From NCBI GenBank assembly GCA_946406115.1, contig OX291557.1, positions 8,030,501-8,094,500 on the forward strand: a DNA stretch of 64,000 nucleotides, given 5' to 3'. This DNA comes from Apoda limacodes. Lineage: Eukaryota > Arthropoda > Insecta > Lepidoptera > Limacodidae. Below the pieces are notes generated by a model. It had not been told where the DNA came from and made no database searches. It saw nothing but the letters and a program-made list of their open reading frames with translations. The position numbers and the translations under genes are program-made. Of the stretch, positions 64,000 through 64,000 are shown piece by piece. Every line of letters begins with the position of its first letter. Positions within the stretch are counted from its first letter, which is position 1.

Positions 64000-64000
64000 T

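Overview
The window reads as AT-rich, gene-poor nuclear DNA of an insect, most likely a moth or butterfly. The basis is the pattern of repeats: many copies of interspersed families familiar from lepidopteran genomes (elements ending in a 'ggttccgta...gtgcgagtcgg' module, RTE/SINE-like tails with 'gtgaagaggtaacagacagaca', tRNA-like SINE fragments, and many short inverted-repeat elements). I found no rRNA, no functional tRNA, no CRISPR and no bacterial-style gene. Almost every open frame is under about 100 codons and looks like chance. The window is probably a long intron or an intergenic tract filled with transposon debris. Family names are from pattern recognition, not database searches.

Layout. 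0-11.5 kb: AT-rich DNA with RTE/SINE tails and a possible small minus-strand coding exon at 406-499. 11.6-11.8 kb: a CpG-rich stretch with a TATA-like box and a GTAAGT donor, the best promoter/first-exon candidate. 12-17.5 kb: a short inverted-repeat element, an RTE C-terminal remnant, dispersed repeats and a Harbinger-like MITE. 18.5-19.6 kb: a near-perfect 144-bp-arm palindrome, an OTU-protease-like fragment and another MITE. 21-25 kb: a reverse-transcriptase motif and a 938-bp hAT-like element with an 8-bp target duplication, nested in a SINE-like repeat. 26-28 kb: GC-richer islands, including an unidentified coding-like stretch at 27122-27295. 29-33.6 kb: RTE remnants, then the most unusual object. 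34-48 kb: dispersed repeats, retroposon tails and a pogo-like MITE. 48.9-49.0 kb: a juxtaposed acceptor/donor with a second donor downstream, a recursive-splice-site or noncoding-exon candidate. 50-64 kb: more repeat pairs, a 966-bp element with G-rich inverted ends and internal copies of its terminal motif, and GC-rich islands.

The standout is 30730-33474. Two about 160-bp inverted arms enclose a 108-bp tandem array (16 full copies plus 72 bp). On the minus strand every unit can be read as a 51-bp mini-exon bounded by TTCAG and GTATGT, followed by a 57-bp mini-intron. Exon and intron lengths are both multiples of three, both exon borders are phase 1, and no stop occurs in that frame, so the array stays in frame whether spliced or read through. 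It ends in a terminal exon with a strong acceptor and a stop codon, and that exon carries a diverged copy of the repeat's PQPG motif. It may be an amplified exon carried by a mobile element; transcription and splicing are untested.

No pathway or operon can be described. If the plus-strand signals at 11.6-11.8 kb and 48.9-49.0 kb belong to one transcript, the window would include its first noncoding exon and part of a very long first intron; that link is inference.
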